A DNA stretch of 64,000 nucleotides from Gilichinskyi gelida (GCA_038040385.1 JBBPII010000003.1:186001-250000); one strand, 5' to 3'. Positions 44,387 through 53,848 are shown, counted from the first letter of the stretch. The notes: a model not told the origin generated them from the sequence alone. Program-made: numbers and translations.

Positions 44387-46207
44387 GTGCAGCGAACAAT
44401 CCGCGTCATCCTTCTCGCAGCGTTCACCGTCTGCATCGCCGCCGGCGCGTTTGCCGCCGACACGATGCCTCTCTCGCAGGTCCGCAAGGGGATGCGCGGC
44501 TACGGCCTCACGGTCTTCGAGGGATCGAAACTCGAGAAGTTCGACGTCGAGATCATCGGCGTGCTCAACAACATCGGCCCCAACCAGAACCTCATTCTGG
44601 CCAAGATCGACGCGCCGGAAGTGAAGCGCTCCGGCGTCATCGCCGGGATGAGTGGCTCGCCGATCTTCATCGACGGAAAAGTCATCGGCGCGCTGGCTTA
44701 CTCATGGCAGTTCGCCAAGGAACCGGTGGCCGGCGTCACGCCCATCGAGGAGATGCTGAAGATCGCCGAGGCGGGGAGCCGGTCGGCGGGGGCGGTGATT
44801 GCGGCCACGCCGCGGATGAGCGGCGCGGCGATGCTGAAATCGCTCATCGACGGCAAGACCAGCGAGGCGTTCGACACCATGCTCGGCGGTCTCGCGGCGT
44901 CGCGCGCCACCACGATGAACGGCGCGATGCCGATCGCCGTGCCGCTGTCGATGACCAGCTTCGCCCCCGACACTTTCGGCCGCTTCGCCAAGTATTTCGA
45001 TTCCATGGGCTTCGTCGGCGTACCGAGCGGCGCGACCTCATCCTCGACCAAGGCCACGCCGACCGCTTCCAAGCAATTCGCTCCCGGCGACGCCATCGGC
45101 GCGGTTCTGCTGCGCGGCGACTTCAACCTCGCCGCCACCGGCACCGTCAGCTACGTCGACGGCGACCGCGTCTACGCCTTCGGCCATCCCTTCCTCGACA
45201 TGGGTGAAGTGATGTTCCCCATGGCGAAGGCGGAGATCGTCGGCGTCCTTCCCAGCCTGGCAACTTCGTTCAAGTTCTCCAACGGCGGCGACATCGTCGG
45301 CGCGTTCCGCCAGGACCGCTCCAGCGGCATCATGGGCCGGCTCGGCGACGCCGCCGACATGATCCCGGTCGACGTCACCGTCGACGGCTCCGGCCCCATC
45401 AAGCACTACCACATCGACGTCGTCCGCCACTCGCAGCTCTCGCCGCTGATCATGGCCATGGCCGCCGACAGCGTGGTCGCCAACGCGCAACGCGCCGCTG
45501 GCGAGCGGACGGTCATGCTCGAGTCGGAGATCCGGCTCAAGGGCTTCGATCAGCCCATCGTTCTGCGCGAGGGATGGGCGGGGGCGCAGGCCCGGCAGGC
45601 CATTCCCGCCTACCTCGCCGTGGTGGTCGGCTACCTGATGTCGAACGAGTTCCGCCCCGCCGACATCGACGGCGTGAAGATCCACCTCCGCCACGACGAC
45701 AACCTCAAGATCGCCAAGCTCGTCGAGGCCTCGCTGGAAACGCCGAAGGCGCGCATCACCCCGGGCGACGTGGTGAAAGTGCGCACCGTGCTACGCCCAT
45801 ACCGCGGCGAGCCCTTCACCGAGACGTTCGAGGTGCGGATTCCCGACGACCAGCCGCCCGGTAACGCCTACATCCTGGTCGGCAGCGGCTCGATGCTCAA
45901 TCAGGTCGACTTTATGCTCGTGCCGCCCGACCCGCGGACCCTCGAGCAGGTGCTCGGCGTCCTGGCGCGTCTTCGCCCCTCGACCGACCTCACCCTCGCC
46001 GTCTACTCGTCGTCGGAAGGAGCGGTCACCGCGGGTGTCTATCTGCCCAATCTGCCGCCGACCATGCGCGCTGTTGTCAGCAATGACACCTCGAACGGCG
46101 CGCAGGCTCCGGTACGCTACCACCCGTCGGAGCACCTCGCCCGTTCCCTCGGCTACATCGTCGACGGGGTGCTGAAGATCGACCTCGATGTAAAACCCCA
46201 AATCTAA
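44387..46207 (+). CDS. Secreted SpoIVB-type (S55) peptidase-like protein
   Basis: 606 residues from a GTG; signal IRVILLAAFTVCIAAGAFAA. The start of the mature protein, PLSQVRKGMRGYGLTVFEG, and the nucleophile motif GMSGSPIF are those of SpoIVB-type serine peptidases; later VYAFGHPFLDMGEV carries the expected glycine-rich turn and histidine. A PDZ-like first domain and a C-terminal beta region (about 430-600) follow. In sporulators the family cleaves signalling proteins; this is not a sporulation locus, so the substrate is unknown. It lies 43 bp after the permease. Confidence 0.8.
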   Translation: MQRTIRVILLAAFTVCIAAGAFAADTMPLSQVRKGMRGYGLTVFEGSKLEKFDVEIIGVLNNIGPNQNLILAKIDAPEVKRSGVIAGMSGSPIFIDGKVIGALAYSWQFAKEPVAGVTPIEEMLKIAEAGSRSAGAVIAATPRMSGAAMLKSLIDGKTSEAFDTMLGGLAASRATTMNGAMPIAVPLSMTSFAPDTFGRFAKYFDSMGFVGVPSGATSSSTKATPTASKQFAPGDAIGAVLLRGDFNLAATGTVSYVDGDRVYAFGHPFLDMGEVMFPMAKAEIVGVLPSLATSFKFSNGGDIVGAFRQDRSSGIMGRLGDAADMIPVDVTVDGSGPIKHYHIDVVRHSQLSPLIMAMAADSVVANAQRAAGERTVMLESEIRLKGFDQPIVLREGWAGAQARQAIPAYLAVVVGYLMSNEFRPADIDGVKIHLRHDDNLKIAKLVEASLETPKARITPGDVVKVRTVLRPYRGEPFTETFEVRIPDDQPPGNAYILVGSGSMLNQVDFMLVPPDPRTLEQVLGVLARLRPSTDLTLAVYSSSEGAVTAGVYLPNLPPTMRAVVSNDTSNGAQAPVRYHPSEHLARSLGYIVDGVLKIDLDVKPQI

Positions 46208-46213
46208 GAAACA

Positions 46214-46285
46214 AGTGCTGAGTACTGAGTGCTGAGTGCTGAGTCCCCCAACCGACTCAGCACTCAGTACTCAGCACTCAGCACT
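46214..46285. repeat. Complete inverted heptamer array (AGTGCTG family)
   Basis: Four AGTGCTG/AGTACTG words on the left, a loop near CCCCCAACCG, then the exact complementary series on the right; the arms are almost perfectly complementary over about 30 bp. Same family as the pair around 42720-43120. Confidence 0.85.
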
Positions 46286-46298
46286 GGAAAAGGTGTTC

Positions 46299-48536
46299 AT
46301 GCGCTTCCGGTTCAGCCTGCTCATCACGTTCCTCGCAGCAAATGCCTTTGCAGTCGCGCCCCAGTTTTGGCGAGTGCGCAGCGCCGAGGACTTTTTGTCC
46401 GGTGACATCGAAGGCTTCGCCGTCACATCGCGCGGCGAGCTCCGGCCGGGGCCCTCGGTGCGGAAGCTGGCGGCGTTCACCGATCCCTTCGTCCTTTCCC
46501 AGACCACGGCGCCGAACGGCGATCGCTTCTTCGGCACCGGCAACGCGGGGAAGGTCTACCGCCTCCGCGGCGCTGAGCTGAAGCTGATTTACACCGCGCT
46601 CGAGCAGGAGGTGTATGCCCTCGCCTTCCGCGATGGCGCGCTCTACGCGGGTACTTCGCCGAACGGCAAGATCTACCGCATCGATCCGAACGACGGGAAG
46701 GCGACGCCGTTCTTCGATCCGAAGCAGGCCTACATCTGGGCCATGGAGTTCCTCCCAGGCGGCGACCTCGCGGTGGCCACCGGCGTGGAGGGAAAGCTCT
46801 TCCGCGTCACCAGGGCGGGGGAGGGGAAGGTCCTCTTCGACTCACCCGACACCCACCTCCGCTCCATGGCAGTGAAGGGCGACGGCACGCTGCTGGTCGG
46901 CGGCTCGTCGAAGGCGCGCATCTACGAAGTGAAATCCGACGGTGCGGCGCACGCCCTGTTCGACTCACCGCTCAGCGAGATCGCCGCGCTCTACGTCGAC
47001 GCAAACGGCATCGGCTGGGCTGCCTCTGCCACCACCGCTCTCCCGAGCACCGCGCCGAAGTCGCAGCCGTCGAAGCCCGCCGGACAGCAGACCACCACCA
47101 CGACCAGCACCAGCGGCACGAGCGGCGAGAAGAAAGACGAGAAGGAGGGGACGGCGACCGCCGAAGTCAGCTTCTCGTTCGACGACTCCAGCTCCGGCCA
47201 GGCCGCGCAGACCGGGAGCGGCGAGGTCTACCGCATCGATCCCGACGGCTTCGTGGAGACCATCCGCAAGTTCGAGCGCGAGATGGTGTACGCCATCACC
47301 GGCGGCCCCGGCGGCGCGATCCTCCTCTCCACCGGCCCACAGGGGCGTGTCTACTCGCTCAAAGACGGCGAAGTCTCCCTACTGGCCACCGTTCCGGAGA
47401 AACAGGTCGTTTCGCTCTCCGCCAACGGAAACGAGACGCTGATCACCACCACCAACAGCGGTGCGGTCTACCGGATGGACACCGCGCCGTCGCCGCGCGC
47501 GGAGTTCCGCTCCGCGGCGAAGGACGTCGAGCGCTTTTCGAAATTCGGCAACTTCCGCATCGAGGGCGAAGACGTCGGCGACGGCCATCTGGCCATCGCC
47601 TTCCGCTCCGGCAACACCCGCACCCCGGACGGCACCTGGAGCGCGTGGAGCAACCCGGTCGTCGGCGCGGAAGGGGCGATCTCCGTACCGCCCGCGCGGT
47701 ACGTCCAGTGGAAGCTGACCATGCCGAAGCCGTCGCCGGCCATCACCGTCGACACCGTCACCGTCGCCTTCCTCAACCGCAACATGGCCCCGGTGATCGA
47801 CAACGTGATGGTGCAGGACCCGGCGGTGGTCTTCATCACCGGCTCCTATCCGCCGTCGCCACAGGTGGTCGAGGCCACCAACCCCGACGAGTACGGCATC
47901 TTCACCAGCCTCGACACGCCGCGCGACAAGAGCGAGCCGGGCAAGCGCGTCTTCCGCAAGGGATTCCGCACCGTGACCTGGCGGGCCCGCGACGACAACG
48001 GCGACACCCTCCGCTACTCGCTCTCCTTCCGCCGCAAGGGCGCCGGCAACTGGCTGCGGTTGCGCGAAAACATAGACGAGACCTCGCTCAACTTCGACAC
48101 CTCGCAGCTCCCCGACGGCACCTACGAGGTGCGGCTGGTGGTCAGCGACGCCATCGACAACCCCGACACGCCGCTCAGCGACGAGAAAGAGGGGGTCGAG
48201 TTCCGGGTCGACAACACTCCACCGGCGATCACCTCCAGCAACGACGGCGACGACGTCGTCATCCGCGTCAACGACAAGCTCTCGCCGGTGGGGAAGATCG
48301 AGTACTCCGCCGACGCGCAGAAGTGGATCCGCCTCATCCCGGTCGACGGCATCGCCGACTCGCCGAGCGAGACGTACCGGCTGAAGCGCTCCGCACTGGC
48401 GGGAAAATTCGTGATCGTGCGAGCCGTGGACGGCTTCTACAACGTGGCCACCGAGTCCATCACCCTGCCCGTAGTTGTCCCTCTCCCGCATGCGGGAGAG
48501 GGTGGCGCGAAGCGCCGGGTGAGGGCCAACCTATAA
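46299..48536 (+). CDS. Secreted propeller-type protein
   Basis: 745 residues from the ATG at 46299 with signal LLITFLAANAFA. Residues about 60-420 hold repeated short blades with NGKIYRIDPNDGK, TGSGEVYRIDPDG and TNSGAVYRMDT, typical of a beta-propeller. A threonine/serine linker (about 250-285) interrupts the blades. Residues 500-735 are Ig/fibronectin-like. The final 20 residues (VPLPHAGEGGAKRRV and on) are translated from an intergenic hairpin repeat. It may act in the periplasm beside the S55-type protein; function unknown. Confidence 0.75.
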   Translation: MRFRFSLLITFLAANAFAVAPQFWRVRSAEDFLSGDIEGFAVTSRGELRPGPSVRKLAAFTDPFVLSQTTAPNGDRFFGTGNAGKVYRLRGAELKLIYTALEQEVYALAFRDGALYAGTSPNGKIYRIDPNDGKATPFFDPKQAYIWAMEFLPGGDLAVATGVEGKLFRVTRAGEGKVLFDSPDTHLRSMAVKGDGTLLVGGSSKARIYEVKSDGAAHALFDSPLSEIAALYVDANGIGWAASATTALPSTAPKSQPSKPAGQQTTTTTSTSGTSGEKKDEKEGTATAEVSFSFDDSSSGQAAQTGSGEVYRIDPDGFVETIRKFEREMVYAITGGPGGAILLSTGPQGRVYSLKDGEVSLLATVPEKQVVSLSANGNETLITTTNSGAVYRMDTAPSPRAEFRSAAKDVERFSKFGNFRIEGEDVGDGHLAIAFRSGNTRTPDGTWSAWSNPVVGAEGAISVPPARYVQWKLTMPKPSPAITVDTVTVAFLNRNMAPVIDNVMVQDPAVVFITGSYPPSPQVVEATNPDEYGIFTSLDTPRDKSEPGKRVFRKGFRTVTWRARDDNGDTLRYSLSFRRKGAGNWLRLRENIDETSLNFDTSQLPDGTYEVRLVVSDAIDNPDTPLSDEKEGVEFRVDNTPPAITSSNDGDDVVIRVNDKLSPVGKIEYSADAQKWIRLIPVDGIADSPSETYRLKRSALAGKFVIVRAVDGFYNVATESITLPVVVPLPHAGEGGAKRRVRANL
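48478..48531. repeat. Hairpin repeat CTCTCCCGC..GCGGGAGAG forming the gene 3' end
   Basis: CCCTCTCCCGCATGCGGGAG followed by GGCGCGAAGCGCC and GGGTGAGGG. The same family occurs at 53238-53346. Here it is in frame and supplies the last codons of the propeller protein. Confidence 0.8.
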
Positions 48537-48543
48537 TGGCCGC

Positions 48544-50193
48544 GTGAACCGGTTCTGCGCGGCCCTTTCCTCCCTTCTGCTCCTGCTCTGCCTCGCCTGC
48601 GGCGGGGAGCGCCGAGTGGCGCCCGCCGCGCCGGCCGCGGACGACGCGAAGCCGCAGGATGGCGGCACCGTCGTCCGCCGTCTCGACGCGGACATCAGCA
48701 CCCTCAACCCCATCATCAGCAACACCAAATACGAGCACTACGTCATCTTCTACCTCTTCACGTCGCTGCTGCAGTTCGACCAGGCGCTCCAGGTGGCGCC
48801 CGGTCTGGCGGAGACGTGGGAGGTCTCGTCGGATGGGAAGGCGTACACCTTCCATCTCAACCCCAAGGCCACCTTCTCCGACGGTACCCCGGTGCTGGCC
48901 AGCGACGTTCTCTTCTCGCTGAAGAAGATCCTCGACCCCGCCAGCGAAGCGGCGCAGTTCATCGGGATGTTCGAGACCGCCGACCTGGCGCGGACGCGCG
49001 TCGTCGACGCCCACACCATCGTCATCGCCTTCAAGGAGGCGCTGGCGCCGCAGCTCAGCTCCTTCCCCATGCTGCGCGTGATTCCGGAGCACGTCTACTC
49101 GCGCGGCGACTTCAAGACCGCCTTCAACAACAACGCCGTCGGCAGCGGACCGTATCGGCTGGCGCGACACGTCCCCGGTCAGGAGATCCTCCTCGAGCGG
49201 CGCCCCGACTACTGGGGTCCCAAGCCACACCTGCAGAGCATCCTCTTCAAAGTCATCAATGAAGACGCCACCGCCTGGAACGCGGTCAAGCGCGGCGACA
49301 TCGACGAGACCATCATCAAGTCCGACATCTGGCTCAACGAGAGCACTCGCCCGGAGCTGAAGAAGTACCTCGACTTCCGGCGCTTCTATCTGCTCGGCTA
49401 CAACTACATTCCCTGGAACCTCCGCAACCCGATGTTCGCGGACAAGCGCGTCCGCCGCGCGCTGGCCATGTGCATCGACCTGGAGTCGGTGGTCAAGAAT
49501 CTCTATCACGGGACCGCGCGCGCCATGAACGGCCCGTTCACCCCCGACCAATGGGCCTTCAACCCCGAAGTGCCGGTGATCAAGTACGACCCGCAGGAAG
49601 CCAAGCGCATCCTCAACTCCCTCGGATGGCTCGACACCGACGGCGACGGCCTCCTGGACAAGAATCGCAAGCCGTTCCGCTTCGAGATGCTCACCGTCTC
49701 CGGCAACTCGATTTCGGCCGAGTTCTCGCAGCTCTTTCAATCGGAGCTGAAGAACATCGGCATCGACTTGAAGATCGTGCCGATCGACGGCAACACTCTG
49801 CTGGAGCGGGTGCTCTCGGGGAACTTCCAGGCGGCAATTCTGAACTGGGACCTCGACCCCGATCCCGATCCGTACACGCTCTATCACTCCTCCCAGGTGC
49901 CGCCGCTTGGCTACAACTTCGTCTCCTTCTTCAATCCGGAGGCCGACCGCCTGATCGAGGCCGGCCGCCGCGAGCTCGACCACTCCAAGCGCGTGGCCAT
50001 CTACCGCCAACTGCATGCCCTCCTCGCCGACGAGCAGCCCTACACCTGGACCGTGCAGGTGTCGGTCAAGTGGGCGCTCAACAAGCGAATCCGCAACGTC
50101 AAGGAAAGCAAGGGGTGGGGCCTCTACAACTGGTACCCCGGCGAGCTCGATTGGTGGATCCCGGCCAATATGCGGACGCATGACCGGAGATAG
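48544..50193 (+). CDS. Peptide-binding lipoprotein of an ABC transporter (SBP family 5)
   Basis: 549 residues from a GTG. Signal ending LCLACGG gives a lipobox, so it is tethered to the inner membrane. The family-5 fold is clear: GGTVVRRLDADISTLNP, LAETWEVSSDGKAYTFHL, FSDGTPVLASDVLFSLK, and the C-terminal lobe with YNFVSFFNPEADRLI. It captures oligopeptides for the permease pair at 50285-52119 and, most likely, the ATPases at 36114-38212. Confidence 0.9.
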   Translation: MNRFCAALSSLLLLLCLACGGERRVAPAAPAADDAKPQDGGTVVRRLDADISTLNPIISNTKYEHYVIFYLFTSLLQFDQALQVAPGLAETWEVSSDGKAYTFHLNPKATFSDGTPVLASDVLFSLKKILDPASEAAQFIGMFETADLARTRVVDAHTIVIAFKEALAPQLSSFPMLRVIPEHVYSRGDFKTAFNNNAVGSGPYRLARHVPGQEILLERRPDYWGPKPHLQSILFKVINEDATAWNAVKRGDIDETIIKSDIWLNESTRPELKKYLDFRRFYLLGYNYIPWNLRNPMFADKRVRRALAMCIDLESVVKNLYHGTARAMNGPFTPDQWAFNPEVPVIKYDPQEAKRILNSLGWLDTDGDGLLDKNRKPFRFEMLTVSGNSISAEFSQLFQSELKNIGIDLKIVPIDGNTLLERVLSGNFQAAILNWDLDPDPDPYTLYHSSQVPPLGYNFVSFFNPEADRLIEAGRRELDHSKRVAIYRQLHALLADEQPYTWTVQVSVKWALNKRIRNVKESKGWGLYNWYPGELDWWIPANMRTHDRR

Positions 50194-50196
50194 GCG

Positions 50197-50265
50197 TTCG
50201 CTGTTGACCGTTGACCGTTGGCCGTACATAGGCGCTCGGCCAACGGCCAACAGCCAACGGCGAAC
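50197..50265. repeat. Inverted array of 7-bp words (GTTGACC/GTTGGCC family)
   Basis: GTTGACCGTTGACCGTTGGCC on one side of a short loop and GGCCAACGGCCAACAGCCAA on the other. Second member of the family at 16629-16694. Lies between the binding-protein and permease genes. Confidence 0.8.
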
Positions 50266-50284
50266 AACGTAAACTAGTCCGCAC

Positions 50285-51271
50285 ATGCTGACCTACGTGG
50301 TGCGCCGCCTCCTGTACGCGGTGCTGACGTTCTTTGGCATCAGCGTCGCCGTCTTCGTCCTGGTCCACAGCGTGCCGGGCGACCCGACCTACTTCTTCCT
50401 CGGCCATTCGCCGGCTGGCGTCCCTCCGTCGGTGATCGCGGCCATCAAGCATCAGCATCACCTCGACGAGCCGCTGCTGTCGCAGTTCCGCTGGTGGCTC
50501 GGTGACCTTTTGACGCTCGACCTTGGCACCTCGATCACCGAGCGGCGCCCGGTCCTCGATCTGATCGCGGAGAAACTGCCGCGCACCTTTCAGCTCAACC
50601 TCATCGCCTTCCTGCTCGCGGCGGCGATCGGCGTGCCGATCGGCCTCTGGAGCGCGGCGCGATCCGGACGCCTGCCGGAGCGGTCGGCGGCGGTCGGCTT
50701 CTTCCTCCTCTATTCGCTGCCGAGCTTCTGGGTCGCGCTGCTGCTGATGCAGCTCTTCTCCGTGCGCCTCGGCTGGCTACCGCTGTTCGGGATCACCTCG
50801 GACCACTACCTCGAGCTGAGCGGGCCGGAGCGATTCGCCGATCGCATTCGGCACCTCATCCTCCCGGTGATCACCCTGACCTACGCGCAGCTCGCGATCT
50901 TTGCCCGCTTCTCGAAGTCCGCGGTCACCGACGTGATACGCCAGGACTACATCACCACCGCGAGGGCGAAGGGCGTGGCACCCGGCGCCGTGCTGTGGCG
51001 CCACGCGTTCCGCAACGCGTTGATTCCGCTCATCACCCTGCTGGGTCTCACCATCCCGTACCTCATCTCCGGCAGCGTCATCGTCGAACAGATCTTCCAG
51101 TGGGATGGCATCGGGCATCTCTACTTCACCGCCATCCTGCGACGCGACTACCCGACCGTTCTCGGACTGACCGTGGCCACCGCCGTGGTCACCCTGCTGG
51201 CCAGCCTGGCCGCCGACCTGATGTACGCCGCCGCGGACCCGCGCATCCGCTTCGACGGCAGGAACCGTTGA
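50285..51271 (+). CDS. dppB: Peptide ABC transporter permease, DppB type
   Basis: 328 residues with six transmembrane helices. The N-terminus MLTYVVRRLLYAVLTFFGIS and the EAA-type loop (ARAKGVAPGAVLWRHAFRNALIPLIT) are the DppB/OppB signatures; the C-terminal helix ends AAADPRIR. It pairs with the next permease to form the oligopeptide channel. Stop and following start overlap (TGATG). Confidence 0.94.
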   Translation: MLTYVVRRLLYAVLTFFGISVAVFVLVHSVPGDPTYFFLGHSPAGVPPSVIAAIKHQHHLDEPLLSQFRWWLGDLLTLDLGTSITERRPVLDLIAEKLPRTFQLNLIAFLLAAAIGVPIGLWSAARSGRLPERSAAVGFFLLYSLPSFWVALLLMQLFSVRLGWLPLFGITSDHYLELSGPERFADRIRHLILPVITLTYAQLAIFARFSKSAVTDVIRQDYITTARAKGVAPGAVLWRHAFRNALIPLITLLGLTIPYLISGSVIVEQIFQWDGIGHLYFTAILRRDYPTVLGLTVATAVVTLLASLAADLMYAAADPRIRFDGRNR

Positions 51272-52119
51272 TGTGGAAGGTGACGTGGCGGCGCTTTCGC
51301 CGAAGCAAACTGGCGGTCGCTGCCCTGATCTACGTCGCCGCCGTGACTCTGCTGGCCGCGGCGGCGCCGCTGATCGCCGACCACGGCGGCCCGGTGCCGT
51401 TCGATCCGAACGACGTCGACATCACCAGCCGCCTCCGCCCTCCCGACCGGCTGCACCGCCTCGGCACCGACGACCTCGGGCGCGACGTTCTGGCCCGCAT
51501 GATCCATGGCGGGCGCGTCTCGCTCACCGTCGGCTTCCTGGCCACCGCCATCTCGCTGGTCATCGGCTCGCTCCTCGGCGCGCTGGCGGGCTACTACCGC
51601 GGCGTCGTCGATTGGATCGTGTCGCGCACCATCGAGGTCGTGCTCTGCTTTCCGTTTCTCTTCCTCGTCCTCGGTATCGTGGCCCTCTTCGGACCGTCGC
51701 TGTACACCATCATGATCGCGCTCGGCCTGACCTCGTGGACCACCGAGGCGCGGTTCGTGCGCGGCGAGTTCCTGCGGATCCGGGAGCTGGACTTCGCGTA
51801 TGCCGCGAGGGCCAGCGGCGCGCGCGATGCGCGGATCATCCTCCGCCATCTCCTGCCCAACGCGCTGGCGCCGGTGCTGGTCTCCGCCAGCTTCGGCGTC
51901 GCTTCGGCCATCCTCACCGAATCCGCGCTTTCGTTCCTCGGCTTCGGCGTCCCGCTGCCGACGCCGACCTGGGGAAGCATCCTCCTCGCCGCGCAGCAGA
52001 ACATCGAGTACGCCTGGTGGCTGGTGGTCTTCCCCGGCGTGGCCATCTTTCTCACCGTCGCCGCGTTCAACATCATCGGCGACCGCTTCCGCGACGCTCT
52101 CGATCCCCGCGCCGAGTAA
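51271..52119 (+). CDS. dppC: Peptide ABC transporter permease, DppC type
   Basis: 282 residues, ATG sharing a base with the dppB stop. Five or six helices, with the DppC landmarks HRLGTDDLGRDVLARMIHGGR, LGALAGYYRG and the EAA loop AARASGARDARIILRHLLPNA; the C-terminus is GDRFRDALDPR. Partner of DppB. The stop codon is inside the palindrome repeat at 52118-52137. Confidence 0.94.
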   Translation: MWKVTWRRFRRSKLAVAALIYVAAVTLLAAAAPLIADHGGPVPFDPNDVDITSRLRPPDRLHRLGTDDLGRDVLARMIHGGRVSLTVGFLATAISLVIGSLLGALAGYYRGVVDWIVSRTIEVVLCFPFLFLVLGIVALFGPSLYTIMIALGLTSWTTEARFVRGEFLRIRELDFAYAARASGARDARIILRHLLPNALAPVLVSASFGVASAILTESALSFLGFGVPLPTPTWGSILLAAQQNIEYAWWLVVFPGVAIFLTVAAFNIIGDRFRDALDPRAE

Positions 52120-52137
52120 TAGTACGATTCGTACTAT
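52118..52137. repeat. 20-bp palindrome (copy 2), spanning dppC stop and next start
   Basis: Exact match to 20 bases of 28849-28869. The left arm contains the dppC stop (TAA) and the right arm contributes the ATG of the next gene (from 52136), so the element fuses the two genes at their junction. Confidence 0.8.
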
Positions 52138-53233
52138 GAGCAAAGCATTCATTCTGCTGGCCTTGGCCGTCGCCTTCTCAGCGACCGCCGAATCGTGGAA
52201 GTTCGCCGTCGCCGGCGACTCCCGTAACTGCGGCGACGTGGTCATGCCCGGCATCGCCGCGGGCGTGAAGGCGGACAAAGCGGCCTTCTACTGGCACCTC
52301 GGCGACTTCCGCGCGCTCTCCGATTTCGATCAGGACATGGTGAAGGTGGCCAAGCGGCCGTACACCATCGGCAGCTACTTCGCCGCCGCCTGGCCCGACT
52401 TCATCCGCAATCAGGTCGCGCCGTTCAGCCCCGTCCCCGTCTACCTCGGCATCGGCAACCACGAGCTCGTCCCGCCGAAGACGCGCGGCGACTACATCGC
52501 GCAGTTCGCCGACTGGCTCCTCCAGCCGCCCATCCCGCAGCAGCGCATCGATCCCGACGACCACCTCGTGCGCACGTACTTCCGCTGGAAGCGCGGCGGC
52601 GTCGACTTCATCTCGCTCGACAACGCGTCGTATGAGTTCGACGCCACGCAACTGGCGTGGATCACCAAAGTGCTCGCCAGGGACGCGGATGATCCCGAGG
52701 TCAAGGCCATCGTTCTCGGCATGCACGCCGCCCTCCCGCACTCCCTCGGCTGCGACCACAGCATGGACGAGACGGCGGCGGGGGAGTACAGCGGCAGCGT
52801 CGTCTACCGGCAGCTCCTCGACTTCCGGGCCAAGACGAAGAAGAACGTCTACGTCATCGCCAGCCATTCGCACTTCCTCTTCCGCGACGTCTACGACAGC
52901 CCGTATTGGCGCGCGCACGGCGGCGTGATCCCCGGCATCATCATCGGAACGGCGGGCGCCGTCCGCTACCGCCTCCCCGACACCGCGCAGGGCATGCCGC
53001 CGGAGCGGGTGAAGACCGACGTCTACGGCTACCTCCTGGCCACGGTCGACGATAACGGCACGATCACCTTCGAATTCAAGCAGCTCGACCGCGCCGCGCT
53101 GCCGGCGGACGTCCTCACGCGCTACGGCGGCGAGTTCGTCGACTGGTGCTTCGTACAGAACACGAATCCGGACGCGCGCTCGTCGGAGCCGTGCTCGAAG
53201 GCCGACGCGCCGTGCGGGCCGATGCAGCGGTAG
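52136..53233 (+). CDS. Secreted calcineurin-like metallophosphoesterase
   Basis: 365 residues; the ATG lies in the repeated palindrome. Signal FILLALAVAFSATA. Metal-site motifs of the calcineurin fold appear in order: AGDSRNCG (the usual GDxHG box with Arg in the His position), WHLGDF, GIGNHE, GMHAALP and ASHSHFL. The C-terminus has four cysteines (WCF, PCSKADAPC). Probably a periplasmic phosphodiesterase or phosphatase; substrate unknown. The altered first box may change metal use. Confidence 0.8.
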   Translation: MSKAFILLALAVAFSATAESWKFAVAGDSRNCGDVVMPGIAAGVKADKAAFYWHLGDFRALSDFDQDMVKVAKRPYTIGSYFAAAWPDFIRNQVAPFSPVPVYLGIGNHELVPPKTRGDYIAQFADWLLQPPIPQQRIDPDDHLVRTYFRWKRGGVDFISLDNASYEFDATQLAWITKVLARDADDPEVKAIVLGMHAALPHSLGCDHSMDETAAGEYSGSVVYRQLLDFRAKTKKNVYVIASHSHFLFRDVYDSPYWRAHGGVIPGIIIGTAGAVRYRLPDTAQGMPPERVKTDVYGYLLATVDDNGTITFEFKQLDRAALPADVLTRYGGEFVDWCFVQNTNPDARSSEPCSKADAPCGPMQR

Positions 53234-53237
53234 GGGG

Positions 53238-53346
53238 ACGACCCTCACCCGGCGCTTCGCGCCACCCTCTCCCGCACGCGGGAGAGGGACGCTGATGGCC
53301 TTCTCCCGCGTGAGCGGGAGAAGGTGCCCGAAGGGCGGATGAGGGT
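53238..53346. repeat. Nested hairpin repeat (CTCTCCCGC and CTTCTCCCGC)
   Basis: Two stems, CCTCTCCCGCACGCGGGAGAG and CTTCTCCCGC..GCGGGAGAAG, nested within CCCTCACCC / GGATGAGGG. It fills the convergent gap between the phosphoesterase and coaD genes. Confidence 0.85.
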
Positions 53347-53838
53347 TTAGCTCCCCACCGTCACCGGCAGCCGCGCCTTCAGCGAGTCGAGCACCACCGG
53401 CGGGACGAGGCGCGCCACGTCGCCGCCGAGGCGGAAGACTTCCTTCACCAGCCGTGAGGAGACGTAGGTGTACTCGACGGCCGGCAGCATGAAGATCGTC
53501 TCCACCTGCGCGTTGAGCTCGCGGTTCATGAGCGCCATCTGCAGCTCGTACTCGTAGTCCGAGACGGCGCGGATACCGCGGATGACGGCGGTGGCGTCGA
53601 AGCTTTGAGCGAAATCGACCAGCAGGCCGGAGAAGGAGTGGACTTCCACGCGCGGGATCGACGTCACGCAGCGGGCGATGAGCTCCTTCCGCTCGGCGAC
53701 GGTGAAGAGGGGAGACTTCCCCTCGTTCTCCAACACCGCGACCAGCAGGCGGTCGAAGAGGTGCGTGGCGCGGCGGATGATGTCGAGGTGGCCGTTGGTC
53801 AGCGGATCGAACGAGCCGGGGTAAACGGCGGTGCGCAT
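53347..53838 (-). CDS. coaD: Phosphopantetheine adenylyltransferase
   Basis: 163 residues, normal length. The nucleotidyltransferase signature YPGSFDPLTNGHLDII with its HxGH-like motif is at residues 6-20; the second site AVIRGIRAVSDYEYE and the late EYTYVSSRLVKEV also match. It makes dephospho-CoA from phosphopantetheine and ATP. It follows a Coq4-like gene on the same strand 10 bp upstream. Confidence 0.95.
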   Translation of the reverse strand: MRTAVYPGSFDPLTNGHLDIIRRATHLFDRLLVAVLENEGKSPLFTVAERKELIARCVTSIPRVEVHSFSGLLVDFAQSFDATAVIRGIRAVSDYEYELQMALMNRELNAQVETIFMLPAVEYTYVSSRLVKEVFRLGGDVARLVPPVVLDSLKARLPVTVGS

Positions 53839-53848
53839 CGGGGGAAGT

